Under the pieces are notes generated by a model. The model saw only the letters and a list, made by a program, of their open reading frames with translations. It was not told where the DNA came from and searched no databases. The position numbers and the translations under genes are program-made. Below, one piece after another: positions 16,089-24,817 of a stretch of DNA of 35,664 nt. Origin of the DNA: Anaerolineaceae bacterium (GTDB lineage: Bacteria > Chloroflexota > Anaerolineae > Anaerolineales > Anaerolineaceae). Position 1 is the stretch's first letter. Each line of letters begins with the position of its first letter. The stretch covers positions 1 to 35,664 of the forward strand of contig JAFGLU010000061.1 in the NCBI GenBank assembly GCA_016927865.1, in the 5' to 3' direction.

Positions 16089-17294
16089 ATGCTCGATTCC
16101 AAATCTCTCGAACAGGTTCAAAGTCGTGTCCGCGAGGCCGAACCTGCCATCATTCACTTTTTACGCGAAATCTGCGCTCTTCCCAGCATGAACTCTCAGC
16201 TCAAGGACGTGGGCGAGCGCATCTTGCAAGAAATGCGCGCCCTGGGCTACGAAGAAATGCGCTTCGACAAGATGGGCAACGTCTTCGGGCGCATTGGCAG
16301 CGGCCCGCGCGTGCTGGTCTATGACTCGCACATCGACACCGTTGGCATCGGCGATCCGGCTGATTGGTCCTGCGACCCATTCCAGGGCAAGGTCGAAGAT
16401 GGCTGGCTGTGGGCGCGCGGCTCGGTGGACGAAAAAGGCAGCACCCCCGGCATGATCTACGGTCTGGCCATTGCCCGCGACCTGGGCTTGCTGGACGGCT
16501 GGACCGTGTACTACTTCGGTAATATGGAAGAATGGTGCGATGGCATTGCCCCCAACACCTTCGTGGAAGTAGACCCCGGCGTGCGCCCCGACTTTGTCGT
16601 CATTGGCGAGCCCACCACCATGCGCGTGTACCGCGGCCACAAAGGGCGCATCGAGCTAAAGGTCACCGCCCGCGGCAAGAGCGCTCACGCCGCCAGCAAC
16701 CACCTCGGTGAAAACGCCATCTACAAGCTCATCCCCGTAATCGGCGCCATCCGCGACCTGGAGCCGCAATTGGGCGACCATCCCTTCCTGGGCCACGGGA
16801 AAATCACCGTCTCCGACATGCACGTGCGCACCGCCAGCATCAACGCCGTGCCAGATGAAGCTTACATTTTCATCGACCGCCGCCTCACCTTTGGCGAAAG
16901 CAAAGAGGCTGCCGTCGAGCAAATTCGCAATCTAATCCCCGCTGAACTGCGCAAAGATATCACCGTAGAAGAGCTTTTTTACGACGAGCCTTCCTATACC
17001 GGGTTCGTTTTCCCAGTCGACAAGTACTTCCCCGCCTGGGCGCTGGAAGAAGAGCACCCCCTGGTGCAAGCCGGGCAGCAGGCTCGCAAATTGATCGGCC
17101 TGCCCGAAACGCCCAGTGGCAAGTGGGATTTCAGCACCAACGGCATCTATTGGGCCGGTAAAGCCGGCATCCCCAGCATCGGCTTTGGCCCCGGTGACGA
17201 ACGCTTTGCCCACGCCACCGACGAGCGCATTCCTCTTTCAGAAGTAGTTAAGGCCACCGAGTTCTACGCGGTGTTGCCCGCATTATTGGCTTAA
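16089..17294 (+). CDS. ygeY: YgeY-type M20 family metallohydrolase (selenium-metabolism-linked)
   Basis: A 401-residue zinc hydrolase of the M20/ArgE/DapE group. Metal ligands and catalytic residues: H81 and D83 (DSHIDTVG), D114 (GSVDEKG), E147/E148 (GNMEEWCDG), E174 (VIGEPT) and H375 (FAHATDE). The MEEWCDG and VYRGHKGRIEL segments set YgeY apart from ordinary succinyl-diaminopimelate desuccinylases. In E. coli ygeY lies with ygeW, ygeX, hyuA and yqeA in a cluster tied to selenium-dependent purine/urate catabolism; the reaction is presumed to be hydrolysis of an N-carbamoyl or ureido intermediate. AAGGA lies 8 nt before the ATG. An upstream in-frame extension would read through the palindrome and is rejected. 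The next gene, ygeW-like, follows after 51 bp. Confidence 0.85.
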   Translation: MLDSKSLEQVQSRVREAEPAIIHFLREICALPSMNSQLKDVGERILQEMRALGYEEMRFDKMGNVFGRIGSGPRVLVYDSHIDTVGIGDPADWSCDPFQGKVEDGWLWARGSVDEKGSTPGMIYGLAIARDLGLLDGWTVYYFGNMEEWCDGIAPNTFVEVDPGVRPDFVVIGEPTTMRVYRGHKGRIELKVTARGKSAHAASNHLGENAIYKLIPVIGAIRDLEPQLGDHPFLGHGKITVSDMHVRTASINAVPDEAYIFIDRRLTFGESKEAAVEQIRNLIPAELRKDITVEELFYDEPSYTGFVFPVDKYFPAWALEEEHPLVQAGQQARKLIGLPETPSGKWDFSTNGIYWAGKAGIPSIGFGPGDERFAHATDERIPLSEVVKATEFYAVLPALLA

Positions 17295-17345
17295 AAATTC
17301 GCGCGGCCATTTCGGCCCGCCATCAAAACGTCTGGAGGCAAATGT

Positions 17346-18326
17346 ATGCAAACTTTCTTGCACGGTCGTGATCTCATCGGTGACCTCGATTTCAGCAAAG
17401 AAGAAGTCGAAACCGTTTTGGATGTGGCCTTCGATTTGAAGCGGAAACGCGCCCTCAACGAAGCCCACCCCTATCTGCGCGACAAGGTGCTGGCGATGCT
17501 GTTCTTCTTCACCAGCACCCGCACCCGCGGCTCGTTCGAAGCCGGTATGGCCCAACTGGGCGGTCACGCTGCCTTCATCGACTCTGATTCAACCCAAATC
17601 TCTCACGGCGACACCGCCAAAGAGATCGGCCAGATCTTCGGGCGCTACTTTGACGGCATCGCCATCCGCCAGTGTGACTGGCAGTTCGGCAACAGCTACA
17701 TCAACGAGGTCGCCAAACACTCGCGCGTGCCCGTGCTCAACATGCAGTGCGATGTCTACCATCCCTTCCAGTGTCTGGCCGATTTGATGACCATCATCGA
17801 AAAGAAAGGCCGCGATCTGCGCCGCCGCAAAGTGGTCGTCTCCTGGGCCTACGCCGCCTCGTACAGCAAACCTATCTCCGTGCCCCAATCACTCATCTTA
17901 CAGCTCACCCGCTTTGGCTGCGATGTCGTTCTGGCTCACCCACCGGAGTTCAAGCTGATGCCCGAGATCATGGATCAGGCCCGCGAGAACGCCCGCAAAT
18001 ACCAGGTGGGTTTTGAAGTGACCGACAACATGGACGAAGCCTTCAAAGACGCCGACGTGGTTTACCCCAAGTCGTGGGGGCCGCTGGTCACCACCACTGG
18101 AAAAGAAGAAGGAAAAGCCCTCATCGAGAAGTACCGCAGTTGGATCACCGATCAGCGCCGCATGAACCTCACCAAGGATGACTCCATCTACATGCACTGC
18201 CTACCTGCCGACCGCAACCTGGAAGTAACCGATGAGGTCATCGACGGGCCGCATTCGGTGGTTTACGATGAAGCCGAAAACCGCTTGCACGCCCAGAAAG
18301 CCGTCATGGCCTTGACCATGGGCTAA
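17346..18326 (+). CDS. ygeW: YgeW-type aspartate/ornithine carbamoyltransferase-fold protein
   Basis: A 326-residue transcarbamylase-fold protein. The carbamoyl-phosphate loop FFTSTRTRGSFE has the S-T-R-T-R motif at residues 57-61, and the second signature MHCLPADR begins at His284. E. coli YgeW is about 396 residues, so this version is shorter, chiefly toward the N-terminus and loops. The sequence between (SWAYAASYSKPISVPQS) is not that of anabolic ornithine or aspartate transcarbamylases. In this context it probably runs in the catabolic direction: phosphorolysis of a ureido compound to carbamoyl phosphate, which the following carbamate kinase turns into ATP. GGAGG precedes the ATG. The natural substrate of YgeW proteins is not settled. 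Confidence 0.8.
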   Translation: MQTFLHGRDLIGDLDFSKEEVETVLDVAFDLKRKRALNEAHPYLRDKVLAMLFFFTSTRTRGSFEAGMAQLGGHAAFIDSDSTQISHGDTAKEIGQIFGRYFDGIAIRQCDWQFGNSYINEVAKHSRVPVLNMQCDVYHPFQCLADLMTIIEKKGRDLRRRKVVVSWAYAASYSKPISVPQSLILQLTRFGCDVVLAHPPEFKLMPEIMDQARENARKYQVGFEVTDNMDEAFKDADVVYPKSWGPLVTTTGKEEGKALIEKYRSWITDQRRMNLTKDDSIYMHCLPADRNLEVTDEVIDGPHSVVYDEAENRLHAQKAVMALTMG

Positions 18327-18372
18327 CGCCGGACTGATCAGATGAATCTCCTCGCCGAAGTTGAAAAAATCT

Positions 18373-18427
18373 CCCGAATTTGAGGTATATGTGGGTGCGA
18401 AGCACCCACATATACCTCAAATTCGGG
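18373..18427. repeat. Intergenic palindrome, 26-bp arms, tip GCGAAGC
   Basis: Perfect arms at 18373-18398 and 18402-18427 around the loop GAA (arm starts CCCGAATTTGAGGTATATGT). It lies between ygeW and the carbamate kinase gene. With the copy at 15983 it brackets ygeY-ygeW; the tip is in the opposite orientation (GAA here, TTC there, on the plus strand). Confidence 0.88.
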
Positions 18428-18499
18428 GCTTATTCGCTTCGCGTGAGTAGTCACAATCAGGTCGATACCGAAAAACCTTTTGATTTGGTAGGAGAAACC

Positions 18500-19453
18500 A
18501 TGACCCAAAAGAAGACAGCAGTCATTGCCATTGGGGGCAATTCGCTGATTAAAGATAACGCCCATCAATCCATTGAGGACCAGTACCAGGCGGCCAAAGA
18601 CACCACCTTCCATATTGCCGACATGATTGAAAACGGCTGGAACGTCGCCATTGGCCACGGCAATGGCCCCCAGGTAGGCTTGATCTTGCGTCAATCCGAA
18701 GTCGCCGCCAAGGCCGAAGGCATTCCCGAGACTCCACTGGACGTATGTGGAGCAGAAAGCCAGGGACTCATCGGTTACCTCCTCCAACAAAACCTGCAAA
18801 ACGAGCTTTACCAACGCAAAATCAAGCAGAATGTCGCCACCATCATCACCCAGGTGCTGGTCGATGTCAACGACCCGGCTTTCCAACACCCGACCAAACC
18901 CATTGGCGGGTTCATGGGCCAGGAAGAAGCGTTGCACAAGAAGAATGAGCTGGGCTGGTCGGTGGTGGAAGATGCTGGTCGCGGCTGGCGCCGTGTAGTA
19001 GCTTCGCCACTGCCCCAGGAAGTCGTCGAGCTCGATACGGTCAAGGCTCTCATCGCCACCGGGATCATCGTCATCACGGTGGGCGGCGGCGGTATTCCGG
19101 TCATCGACCCCGGCGATGGCAATTACATTGGCGCTCCTGCGGTCATCGACAAGGATTTCGCCTCCAGCCTGCTGGCTCAAGAGATTAGCGCCGACCTGTT
19201 CATCATCTCCACTGCCGTAGAAAAGGTGGCCCTCAATTTTGGCAAACCCGACCAGAAATGGATCGATCGCATGACGGTGGCAGAAGCCAAACAATATATC
19301 GAAGAAGGGCATTTCGCCAAAGGTTCCATGCTGCCCAAGATCCAGGCCATCTTGCGATACCTGGAAAACGGTGGCAAAGAAGCCCTCATCACCACCCCCG
19401 AAAACATCGGTCGCGCCCTGAAAGGCGAAACGGGCACCTGGGTGGTGCCTTAG
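18500..19453 (+). CDS. Carbamate kinase
   Basis: A 317-residue amino-acid-kinase-fold enzyme that makes ATP from carbamoyl phosphate and ADP, releasing ammonia and CO2. Landmarks: AVIAIGGNSLI at the start, GHGNGPQVG near residue 54, VVASPLPQEVVE, VGGGGIPVI near 196, DKDFASSLLAQE and FAKGSMLPKI near 272. The length is normal for ArcC/YqeA. The ATG at 18500 has TAGGAG 5 nt upstream; the longer open frame back to 18380 passes through the palindrome and is rejected. In E. coli the equivalent gene of the purine/urate cluster is yqeA. It would be the energy-conserving step of this island. A strong hairpin follows 15 bp after the stop. Confidence 0.92.
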   Translation: MTQKKTAVIAIGGNSLIKDNAHQSIEDQYQAAKDTTFHIADMIENGWNVAIGHGNGPQVGLILRQSEVAAKAEGIPETPLDVCGAESQGLIGYLLQQNLQNELYQRKIKQNVATIITQVLVDVNDPAFQHPTKPIGGFMGQEEALHKKNELGWSVVEDAGRGWRRVVASPLPQEVVELDTVKALIATGIIVITVGGGGIPVIDPGDGNYIGAPAVIDKDFASSLLAQEISADLFIISTAVEKVALNFGKPDQKWIDRMTVAEAKQYIEEGHFAKGSMLPKIQAILRYLENGGKEALITTPENIGRALKGETGTWVVP

Positions 19454-19468
19454 CCTGGTATTTCTCTG

Positions 19469-19501
19469 AAACCCTAAGGGTCTTAAAGACCCTTAGGGTT
19501 T
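19469..19501 (+). terminator. Hairpin after carbamate kinase (probable terminator)
   Basis: AAACCCTAAGGGTCTT and its exact complement are separated by a single A; a real loop would be TTAAA. The right arm ends in TTTT then GG, so the T-run is short. Position after the last gene of the operon supports termination. The palindrome is bidirectional in form. Confidence 0.55.
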
Positions 19502-19603
19502 TGGCCCCCTGGTGTTTTCCTACCGCCAAGCCTTGTTCAGACAACCCCCTCAAAATTCATGACTTTTGTCACCCGGCGAATCCGTTCTATGCCAAAAATT
19601 TCG

Positions 19604-19616
19604 GTGTACAATACAC
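19604..19616. promoter_or_regulatory. 13-bp palindrome over the -10 of the importer operon
   Basis: GTGTACAATACAC is a perfect dyad (GTGTA-CAA-TACAC) that contains the -10-like hexamer TACAAT at 19607-19612. A protein bound here would cover the promoter. The -35 region is weak, so the promoter may need activation or may be poor. Confidence 0.4.
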
Positions 19617-19720
19617 AAAGGCGGTCGCCCTCGTGGAAACCTTCCCCCCTCCACGTTCAAGGCGGCGTTTTCAGTTTCAACCCTGATCGAGAATCTGAGG
19701 GTAATTTAAGAGAAACTTTG

Positions 19721-19731
19721 TAAGGAGGTGA
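19721..19731 (+). promoter_or_regulatory. Perfect anti-16S match without a start codon
   Basis: TAAGGAGGTGA is the full complement of the canonical 16S rRNA 3' end, but no usable ATG, GTG or TTG follows at 5-10 nt; the overlapping GTG gives only four codons. It lies 80 nt before the real start at 19811, which has its own GGAGGAGA. Confidence 0.4.
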
Positions 19732-19810
19732 GTCCTAGATAAGTTTTTCAAGCCTGATGTCTGGTTTAGCGTTCCAAGTTTTCCGTTTTTTCGCACATTG
19801 GAGGAGAATT

Positions 19811-21013
19811 ATGTCTAAGTTAGCTGCAATGCGTACTCTGGCCGTTGTCCTGTTGTTTGCGTTCATTTTGAGCGCCTGCGGCCCCAAAACCGAAACCGTC
19901 GGGTCATTCCAAATCCCCGATATCCAGAAAGACAAGTTCAACGTCGGCATGGTGTTGATTGGCCCACATGATGATGGCGGCTGGTCGCAGTCTCACTATG
20001 AAGGTCTGGAATACATCGCCCAGAATGTTGATAATGTTCATGTCGCCTACATTGAAAACGTCCCCGAAGGCGCCGATTCCGAACAGGTCTTCCGCGCTCT
20101 GTCACGCAAAGGTTTCGACCTGATTTTCGGCACCTCCTATGGCTTCATGGACCCCATGGAAGCTGTGGCGGCTGAATATCCCGACACCATGTACATCCAC
20201 ATCAGTGGCATTAAAACCAACGGGACCAACTTTGGCAACCTGTTTGGCGGCATGGAAACCATGAAGTACCTCGCCGGCATGCTGGGTGGCGCCCGCGCCA
20301 AGATGGACGGCAACCCCAAGCTCGGCTACATGGCCACCTTCCCCATCCCCGAAGAACTGCGCCTGGGCAACGCTATCGCCCTGGGCATGCGCAAGACCTG
20401 CCCCGAGTGCACGATGGATATCCGCTGGATCAACACCTGGCATGACCCCGTGATCGAAAAGGAAGCCTCAGCATCCTTATTCGATGCTGGCGCCCAGGTT
20501 GTCTACACCGGCGCCGATACCCCCGCCGTGGCCGATGTGGCTACCGAGAAGGGAAAATGGGGCGTGACCTATGACTGGGCCGGCTCCTGCAAAGCCGAAC
20601 GCTGCCTCACCGCTCCTTACTGGAAGTGGGGTCCCGTGTATGCCGACATCGCCAAGAAGGTCATCGCCGGCACCTATGTTCCTGGCTTCGATTACTTCGA
20701 TGCTGAGACCGGTGCGTTGGGTCTGTACGGCTTCATGGAAGGCGAAGTGATGCCCGCCGGTGTGACCGAACTGCCTCCCGAAGTAGTTGCCGAAGTGAAA
20801 GACCTTGTCGCCAAGTCGCTGACGGGTGAATTCAACCGCTTCGACGTCTTCATGGGCCCGATCAATGACAACGCCGGTAATGAGATCGTTCCTGCCGGTG
20901 CGGCTCTCTCGCAGGTCGACCTTGACCAGTTCCCCGAATACGGTCTGGGCTGCACGTACTGCATGAAGTGGTGGGCCGAAGGCATTACTGCTGAATTGCC
21001 CTCCGGCAACTAA
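19811..21013 (+). CDS. BMP-family (PnrA-like) nucleoside-binding lipoprotein of an ABC importer
   Basis: A 400-residue substrate-binding protein. The lipobox LSAC places the lipidated cysteine at residue 23, after a 22-residue signal peptide. The mature part starts with FNVGMVLIGPHDDGGWSQSH, the typical opening of Bmp/PnrA proteins that bind purine nucleosides; GTSYGFMDP, GYMATFPIPEE and VVYTGADTP are further family landmarks. It delivers substrate to the permeases encoded downstream. GGAGGAGA immediately upstream fixes the ATG at 19811. Six further cysteines form pairs (C197/C200, C260/C265, C381/C384), which is unusual for this family. A hairpin after the stop may let this gene be expressed more than the rest of the operon. 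The ligand could be a nucleoside, a base or a ureide. Confidence 0.9.
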   Translation: MSKLAAMRTLAVVLLFAFILSACGPKTETVGSFQIPDIQKDKFNVGMVLIGPHDDGGWSQSHYEGLEYIAQNVDNVHVAYIENVPEGADSEQVFRALSRKGFDLIFGTSYGFMDPMEAVAAEYPDTMYIHISGIKTNGTNFGNLFGGMETMKYLAGMLGGARAKMDGNPKLGYMATFPIPEELRLGNAIALGMRKTCPECTMDIRWINTWHDPVIEKEASASLFDAGAQVVYTGADTPAVADVATEKGKWGVTYDWAGSCKAERCLTAPYWKWGPVYADIAKKVIAGTYVPGFDYFDAETGALGLYGFMEGEVMPAGVTELPPEVVAEVKDLVAKSLTGEFNRFDVFMGPINDNAGNEIVPAGAALSQVDLDQFPEYGLGCTYCMKWWAEGITAELPSGN

Positions 21014-21047
21014 CCTCTGCATGATTCTATTGTAAGCATGTAAGTTT

Positions 21048-21094
21048 GACGCCACATAGACGGGGAGGTCCATCCAAACCGTTTATGTGGCGTC
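21048..21094 (+). terminator. Stem-loop between binding protein and ATPase genes (attenuator candidate)
   Basis: GACGCCACATA and TATGTGGCGTC form an 11-bp stem with a 25-nt loop, 35 bp after the lipoprotein stop; T-rich runs follow at 21119-21136. Such hairpins often stabilise the binding-protein mRNA or cause partial termination. Confidence 0.45.
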
Positions 21095-21149
21095 GAAATT
21101 CAAGCCCATCGCTCGATTTTTTACTCGTAGTTTTTTCACAAGAGGCTCT

Positions 21150-22715
21150 ATGGACCAACCCACGCCGTCCTCTCCAGCCGAAATCGTTGTGCAAATGTGC
21201 GGCATTGTCAAGCACTTTCCGGGCGTTTTGGCCAACGATCATGTCGATTTTGAATTGCGCAAAGGGGAAATTCATGCTCTGTTAGGAGAAAACGGGGCGG
21301 GAAAAAGCACGTTGATGAACATCCTGGCGGGGCTATATCATCCCGATGGCGGGTCCATCCTGGTGAATGGGAAACCGGTCTCTTTCTCATCCCCACGCCA
21401 GGCCATCCAGGCTGGCATTGGCATGATCCATCAGCATTTCATGCTGGTTCCTTCTCAAACCGTGGCCGAAAACATCCTCCTCGGCCTGGACGAGCCGCGC
21501 TTCTTCATGCAGCTCTCCAAATACGAGCAAGAGATCGCCAAACTGAGCGAGCGCTTTGGCCTCAAGGTCGACCCGCGCGCGCATGTCTGGCAGCTTTCGG
21601 TGGGTGAGCAGCAGCGCGTAGAAATTCTTAAAATGCTGTACCGCGGCGCGAACATCCTCATCATGGATGAGCCCACCGCCGTCCTGGCCCCCACCGAAGT
21701 AGACGAACTTTTTAACACCCTGCGCGCAATGGTCGCCCAGGGAAAATCAATTATTTTCATCAGCCACAAGCTGCACGAGGTTTCGCAAATAGCCGATCGG
21801 GTCAGCGTCTTGCGGCGCGGCGTCAGCACTGCGTCCGGCGTTGAGACCCGTTCGATGACCAAAACCGATCTGGCCCGCCTGATGGTTGGGCGCGAGGTCA
21901 TCTTTAGCCTGGAAAAAAATCCCTGCCAGCCGGGCAAAGTCGTTTTACAGCTGGAAGATTTGTGGGCCGAAAACGACAAAGGCCTCAAAGCCCTACGCGG
22001 TCTATCCCTACAAGTGCGGCAGGGCGAAATTGTCGGTCTGGCCGGGGTGGCCGGAAACGGCCAGCGCGAGCTGGCTGACGTGATCACCGGGCTGCGCAAA
22101 GCCGAAAAAGGCCGCGTGCTGGTCGATGGGGATGACATCACCAATCGCTCCGTCAAGACCGGCATCCATCACGGCGTTTCGCACATCCCCGAAGACCGCA
22201 CCCACGTTGGCAGCGCCCCCAACCTGAGCGTTACCGACAACGTGATCATGAAAAAATACAAGCATGCGCCCATCGCCCGCGGCTGGATGATGAACGCCAT
22301 CGCCGCGACGAATTACGCATCGGAATTGAAGCAAGCCTACGAAATTATTGCTCCCAACCTGGAAACCCCCGTGCGGCTGCTCTCCGGGGGCAACCTCCAG
22401 CGAGTCATCCTGGCGCGTGAAATTTCCAGCCAGCCCGCACTAATGATCGCCATGCAGCCCACCCGCGGCCTGGACGTCGGCGCCATTGAGGGCGTTCACC
22501 GCCTGCTGTTGGCCCAGCGTGACGCTGGAGCAGCCGTCCTACTCATCTCTGAAGAACTGGAAGAACTGATCGATCTCAGTGACCGCGTGGTAGTCATCTA
22601 CGAAGGAGCCATCATGGGAGAAGTTGCCAATGGCAACATCCAGCACATTGGACTGATGATGACCGGCGTACGTCAAGATCAACTCGCCGACCACATGGAG
22701 GCCGCCCATGAATAA
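21150..22715 (+). CDS. Nucleoside ABC importer, duplicated ATPase subunit
   Basis: A 521-residue protein with two ABC domains, as in sugar and nucleoside importers (RbsA/YufO type). The first domain has Walker [10 protein letters not shown] at residues 46-54, signature [12 protein letters not shown] and Walker [12 protein letters not shown]. The second has a degenerate P-loop ([10 protein letters not shown]), signature [14 protein letters not shown] and [13 protein letters not shown], the usual pattern for this subfamily. The ATG at 21150 has AGAGG upstream; a GTG at 21087 in frame lies in the right arm of the preceding hairpin and has no ribosome-binding site. The last 8 nt overlap the next gene. 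It powers uptake through the two permeases that follow. Confidence 0.92.
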   Translation: MDQPTPSSPAEIVVQMCGIVKHFPGVLANDHVDFELRKGEIHALLGENGAGKSTLMNILAGLYHPDGGSILVNGKPVSFSSPRQAIQAGIGMIHQHFMLVPSQTVAENILLGLDEPRFFMQLSKYEQEIAKLSERFGLKVDPRAHVWQLSVGEQQRVEILKMLYRGANILIMDEPTAVLAPTEVDELFNTLRAMVAQGKSIIFISHKLHEVSQIADRVSVLRRGVSTASGVETRSMTKTDLARLMVGREVIFSLEKNPCQPGKVVLQLEDLWAENDKGLKALRGLSLQVRQGEIVGLAGVAGNGQRELADVITGLRKAEKGRVLVDGDDITNRSVKTGIHHGVSHIPEDRTHVGSAPNLSVTDNVIMKKYKHAPIARGWMMNAIAATNYASELKQAYEIIAPNLETPVRLLSGGNLQRVILAREISSQPALMIAMQPTRGLDVGAIEGVHRLLLAQRDAGAAVLLISEELEELIDLSDRVVVIYEGAIMGEVANGNIQHIGLMMTGVRQDQLADHMEAAHE

Positions 22716-23832
22716 GCTGCTCGATCGTTTGCCTTTCCGCATCGAACTGGAGCCGCGCCTGGTGCAGCCACCGCGCTGGTATCCCTGGGTGCTGTCTTTG
22801 CTGTCAGTGGTGGTGGCGCTACTCATCGGCGCCATCGTTCTAGCCCTGGCAGGCGGCAACCCCTGGGCCTCCTACGCGCATATCGCCCGCGCCTCCTTCG
22901 GAGACATCGGTGTATTCTCCGACACCCTGGTCAAGGCTATCCCCCTCATGCTGGTTGGCCTGGCCTGCACCCTGGCCTTCCGTATGAAGTTGTGGAACAT
23001 CGGTGCGGAAGGGCAATTCTTCATCGGGGCCTTTGGCGCCAGCGCTGTAGTGCTGCTGCCCGTTTTGCCCGAAGATGCCCCGCGCTGGCTGTTTATCATC
23101 ACCATGATCGTCTTTGGCATGGCCGCGGGCGCCATCTGGGGCTTCATCCCCGGTTTTCTCAAAGCTCGCTTCCAGGTCAACGAGATCATCTCTACCCTCA
23201 TGCTCAACTACATTGCCATCTCCTGGAATAACTACTTCATTTTTGCGATTTGGTCCGATGGCGGTTTCCAGATGTCCAAAGTCTTCCCGCGCAACGCCTG
23301 GATGCCCCGCTTGACCGATTACGTGGACACCATCCCCATGTTCCGCGGGCTCACCACTCATTTCGGGCTCATCCTGGCCCTCGTCGCCGCCGTGGTGGTC
23401 TGGCTCATCCTGTATCGCAGCCAGTGGGGCTATGAAATCCGCCTGGTAGGTGATAATCCCCGCGCCGCGCAGTACGCCGGTATCTCCATCACCCGCAACA
23501 CCGTCCTGGTGATGATGCTCTCCGGAGCTCTCGCCGGGCTGGCGGGTATGTCCGAAATCAGCGGGGTGGTCCACCGCCTGCAAGGGGCCATTTCCCCCGG
23601 CTACGGCTTCACCGGCATCATCGTGGCCTGGCTTGCCAAGCTCAACCCCATCGCCGTCGTGCCGGTTTCCATCTTGTTCGGCGCGCTCATCCTGGCCGGG
23701 CGAGAAATCCAACCCTCCGGCATCCCCAAACTGCTGCAAGGCATCATCCTGGTCAGCCTGATCGCCAGCGACTTCCTTATGCGCTACCGCATTCGAGTCC
23801 ACCGCAAAGACCTGCTGAAGGAGGCCAAATAA
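22708..23832 (+). CDS. Nucleoside ABC importer permease 1 (YufP-like)
   Basis: A 374-residue inner-membrane permease of the BPD_transp_2 family. About 10 helices; landmarks are LAFRMKLWNIGAEGQFFIGA, FQVNEIISTLMLNYIA and GYEIRLVGDNPRAAQYAGI, the conserved cytoplasmic loop of nucleoside/branched-chain permeases, followed by GYGFTGIIVAWLAKLNPIAV. The N-terminus has an extra roughly 30-residue cytoplasmic segment before helix 1. The ATG overlaps the ATPase stop (ATGAATAA), so translation is coupled. Pairs with the next permease. Confidence 0.92.
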   Translation: MNKLLDRLPFRIELEPRLVQPPRWYPWVLSLLSVVVALLIGAIVLALAGGNPWASYAHIARASFGDIGVFSDTLVKAIPLMLVGLACTLAFRMKLWNIGAEGQFFIGAFGASAVVLLPVLPEDAPRWLFIITMIVFGMAAGAIWGFIPGFLKARFQVNEIISTLMLNYIAISWNNYFIFAIWSDGGFQMSKVFPRNAWMPRLTDYVDTIPMFRGLTTHFGLILALVAAVVVWLILYRSQWGYEIRLVGDNPRAAQYAGISITRNTVLVMMLSGALAGLAGMSEISGVVHRLQGAISPGYGFTGIIVAWLAKLNPIAVVPVSILFGALILAGREIQPSGIPKLLQGIILVSLIASDFLMRYRIRVHRKDLLKEAK

Positions 23833-23833
23833 T

Positions 23834-24802
23834 ATGGACCCCATCATCATCCTTCAAGCGGGGGTCAGCACAGGAACCGTGCTTCTGTTTGCCACCCTGG
23901 GCGAAATCTTCGCCGAGCGGGCCGGTGTACTCAACCTGGGCGTGGAAGGCATGATGCTCATCGGCGCGATGAGTGCTTACAGCATCGCCGTATACACCGG
24001 GAATCCCTGGTTGGGGCTGCTTGTTGCCATGATTGTGGCTGGGCTATTCAGCCAGATCCATGCCTTCATCAGCATCACCCTGCAAGCCGACCAGGTCGTT
24101 TCAGGGCTGTCGCTGGGCTTCCTGGCCACGGGAGTCAGCCTGGTACTGGGTGAAGGCTTGAGCAAGGCCGGCACCATCCCGCTCATTCCCACCTACACCG
24201 TCCCCCTGCTCAGCCAAATCCCCATCATCGGCCCCATCTTCTTCACCGACCAAAAAGTGCTCGTCTACCTGGGTTATTTGCTGGTCCCGCTGTGCTACTA
24301 CTTCATCAACCACACCCGCCCTGGCTTGCATCTGCGCTCCGTCGGTGAATATCCCGCCGCCGCTGACTCGCTAGGTATCAACGTCTACCGCCTGCGCTAC
24401 CTGTACGTGTTCGTCGGTGGCTTGTTTGCCGGGTTAGCCGGAGGCACCATCAGCCTGGCCATCTCTCCCGGCTGGTTCAGTGAACTGACCACTTCCGGCC
24501 AGGGCTGGATCGCCATCGGCCTGGTTATTTTCGCTCAGTGGAACCCCATCCGCGCCGCCTTTGGCTCGTATATCTTTGGCGCGCTGCGGCGGCTGGTGCT
24601 AGACATCCAGGGTCCCACCATGATCTTCGGCCTCGCCAATCCTTTCTATTACAACCCCTACTGGGGCTTCTTCTTGCAGATGCTGCCCTACGCCTTCACC
24701 ATTATCGTCTTAGTGATCGGCTCGCGGGAGGCCATCCGCAAACGCCTCGGTTCTCCCAGCGCCCTGGGCGTGCCCTATATCCGCGGAGAACGAGGACTGT
24801 AA
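23834..24802 (+). CDS. Nucleoside ABC importer permease 2 (YufQ-like)
   Basis: A 322-residue inner-membrane permease with about 9 helices. Landmarks are TLGEIFAERAGVLNLGVEGM near residue 20, the LHLRSVGEYPAAADSLGINV loop near 167 and GQGWIAIGLVIFAQWNPIRA near 225. These are standard for the second permease of BMP-linked importers. It starts 1 nt after the previous stop with GGAGG upstream. The C-terminal tail (SPSALGVPYIRGERGL) is short and basic. With the lipoprotein, ATPase and permease 1 the importer is complete. Confidence 0.92.
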   Translation: MDPIIILQAGVSTGTVLLFATLGEIFAERAGVLNLGVEGMMLIGAMSAYSIAVYTGNPWLGLLVAMIVAGLFSQIHAFISITLQADQVVSGLSLGFLATGVSLVLGEGLSKAGTIPLIPTYTVPLLSQIPIIGPIFFTDQKVLVYLGYLLVPLCYYFINHTRPGLHLRSVGEYPAAADSLGINVYRLRYLYVFVGGLFAGLAGGTISLAISPGWFSELTTSGQGWIAIGLVIFAQWNPIRAAFGSYIFGALRRLVLDIQGPTMIFGLANPFYYNPYWGFFLQMLPYAFTIIVLVIGSREAIRKRLGSPSALGVPYIRGERGL

Positions 24803-24817
24803 CTCATCCTCACAACT

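Larger units (their letters stand above)
19502..19810 (+). other. Leader region of the nucleoside importer operon (no gene)
   Basis: About 310 bp without a gene. It holds, in order: the dyad TTGTTCAGACAA at 19533-19544, related to the one at 11905; a TGAC/GTCA dyad near 19560; a -10-like TACAAT at 19607-19612 embedded in a 13-bp palindrome; a small hairpin (CGTGGA ... TCCACG) near 19632-19655; and a full Shine-Dalgarno match at 19721-19731. I see no known riboswitch fold. An in-frame ATG at 19757 would add 18 residues before the lipoprotein signal and is less likely than 19811. Confidence 0.5.

Noticed and set aside
18380..18499. N-terminal extension of carbamate kinase
   Set aside because: It would translate the palindrome; ATG 18500 has a good ribosome-binding site and gives the normal family N-terminus.
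19617..19800. Purine riboswitch in the importer leader
   Set aside because: I could not find the conserved purine aptamer junction residues or a P1-P2-P3 layout; only a small hairpin near 19632 is visible.
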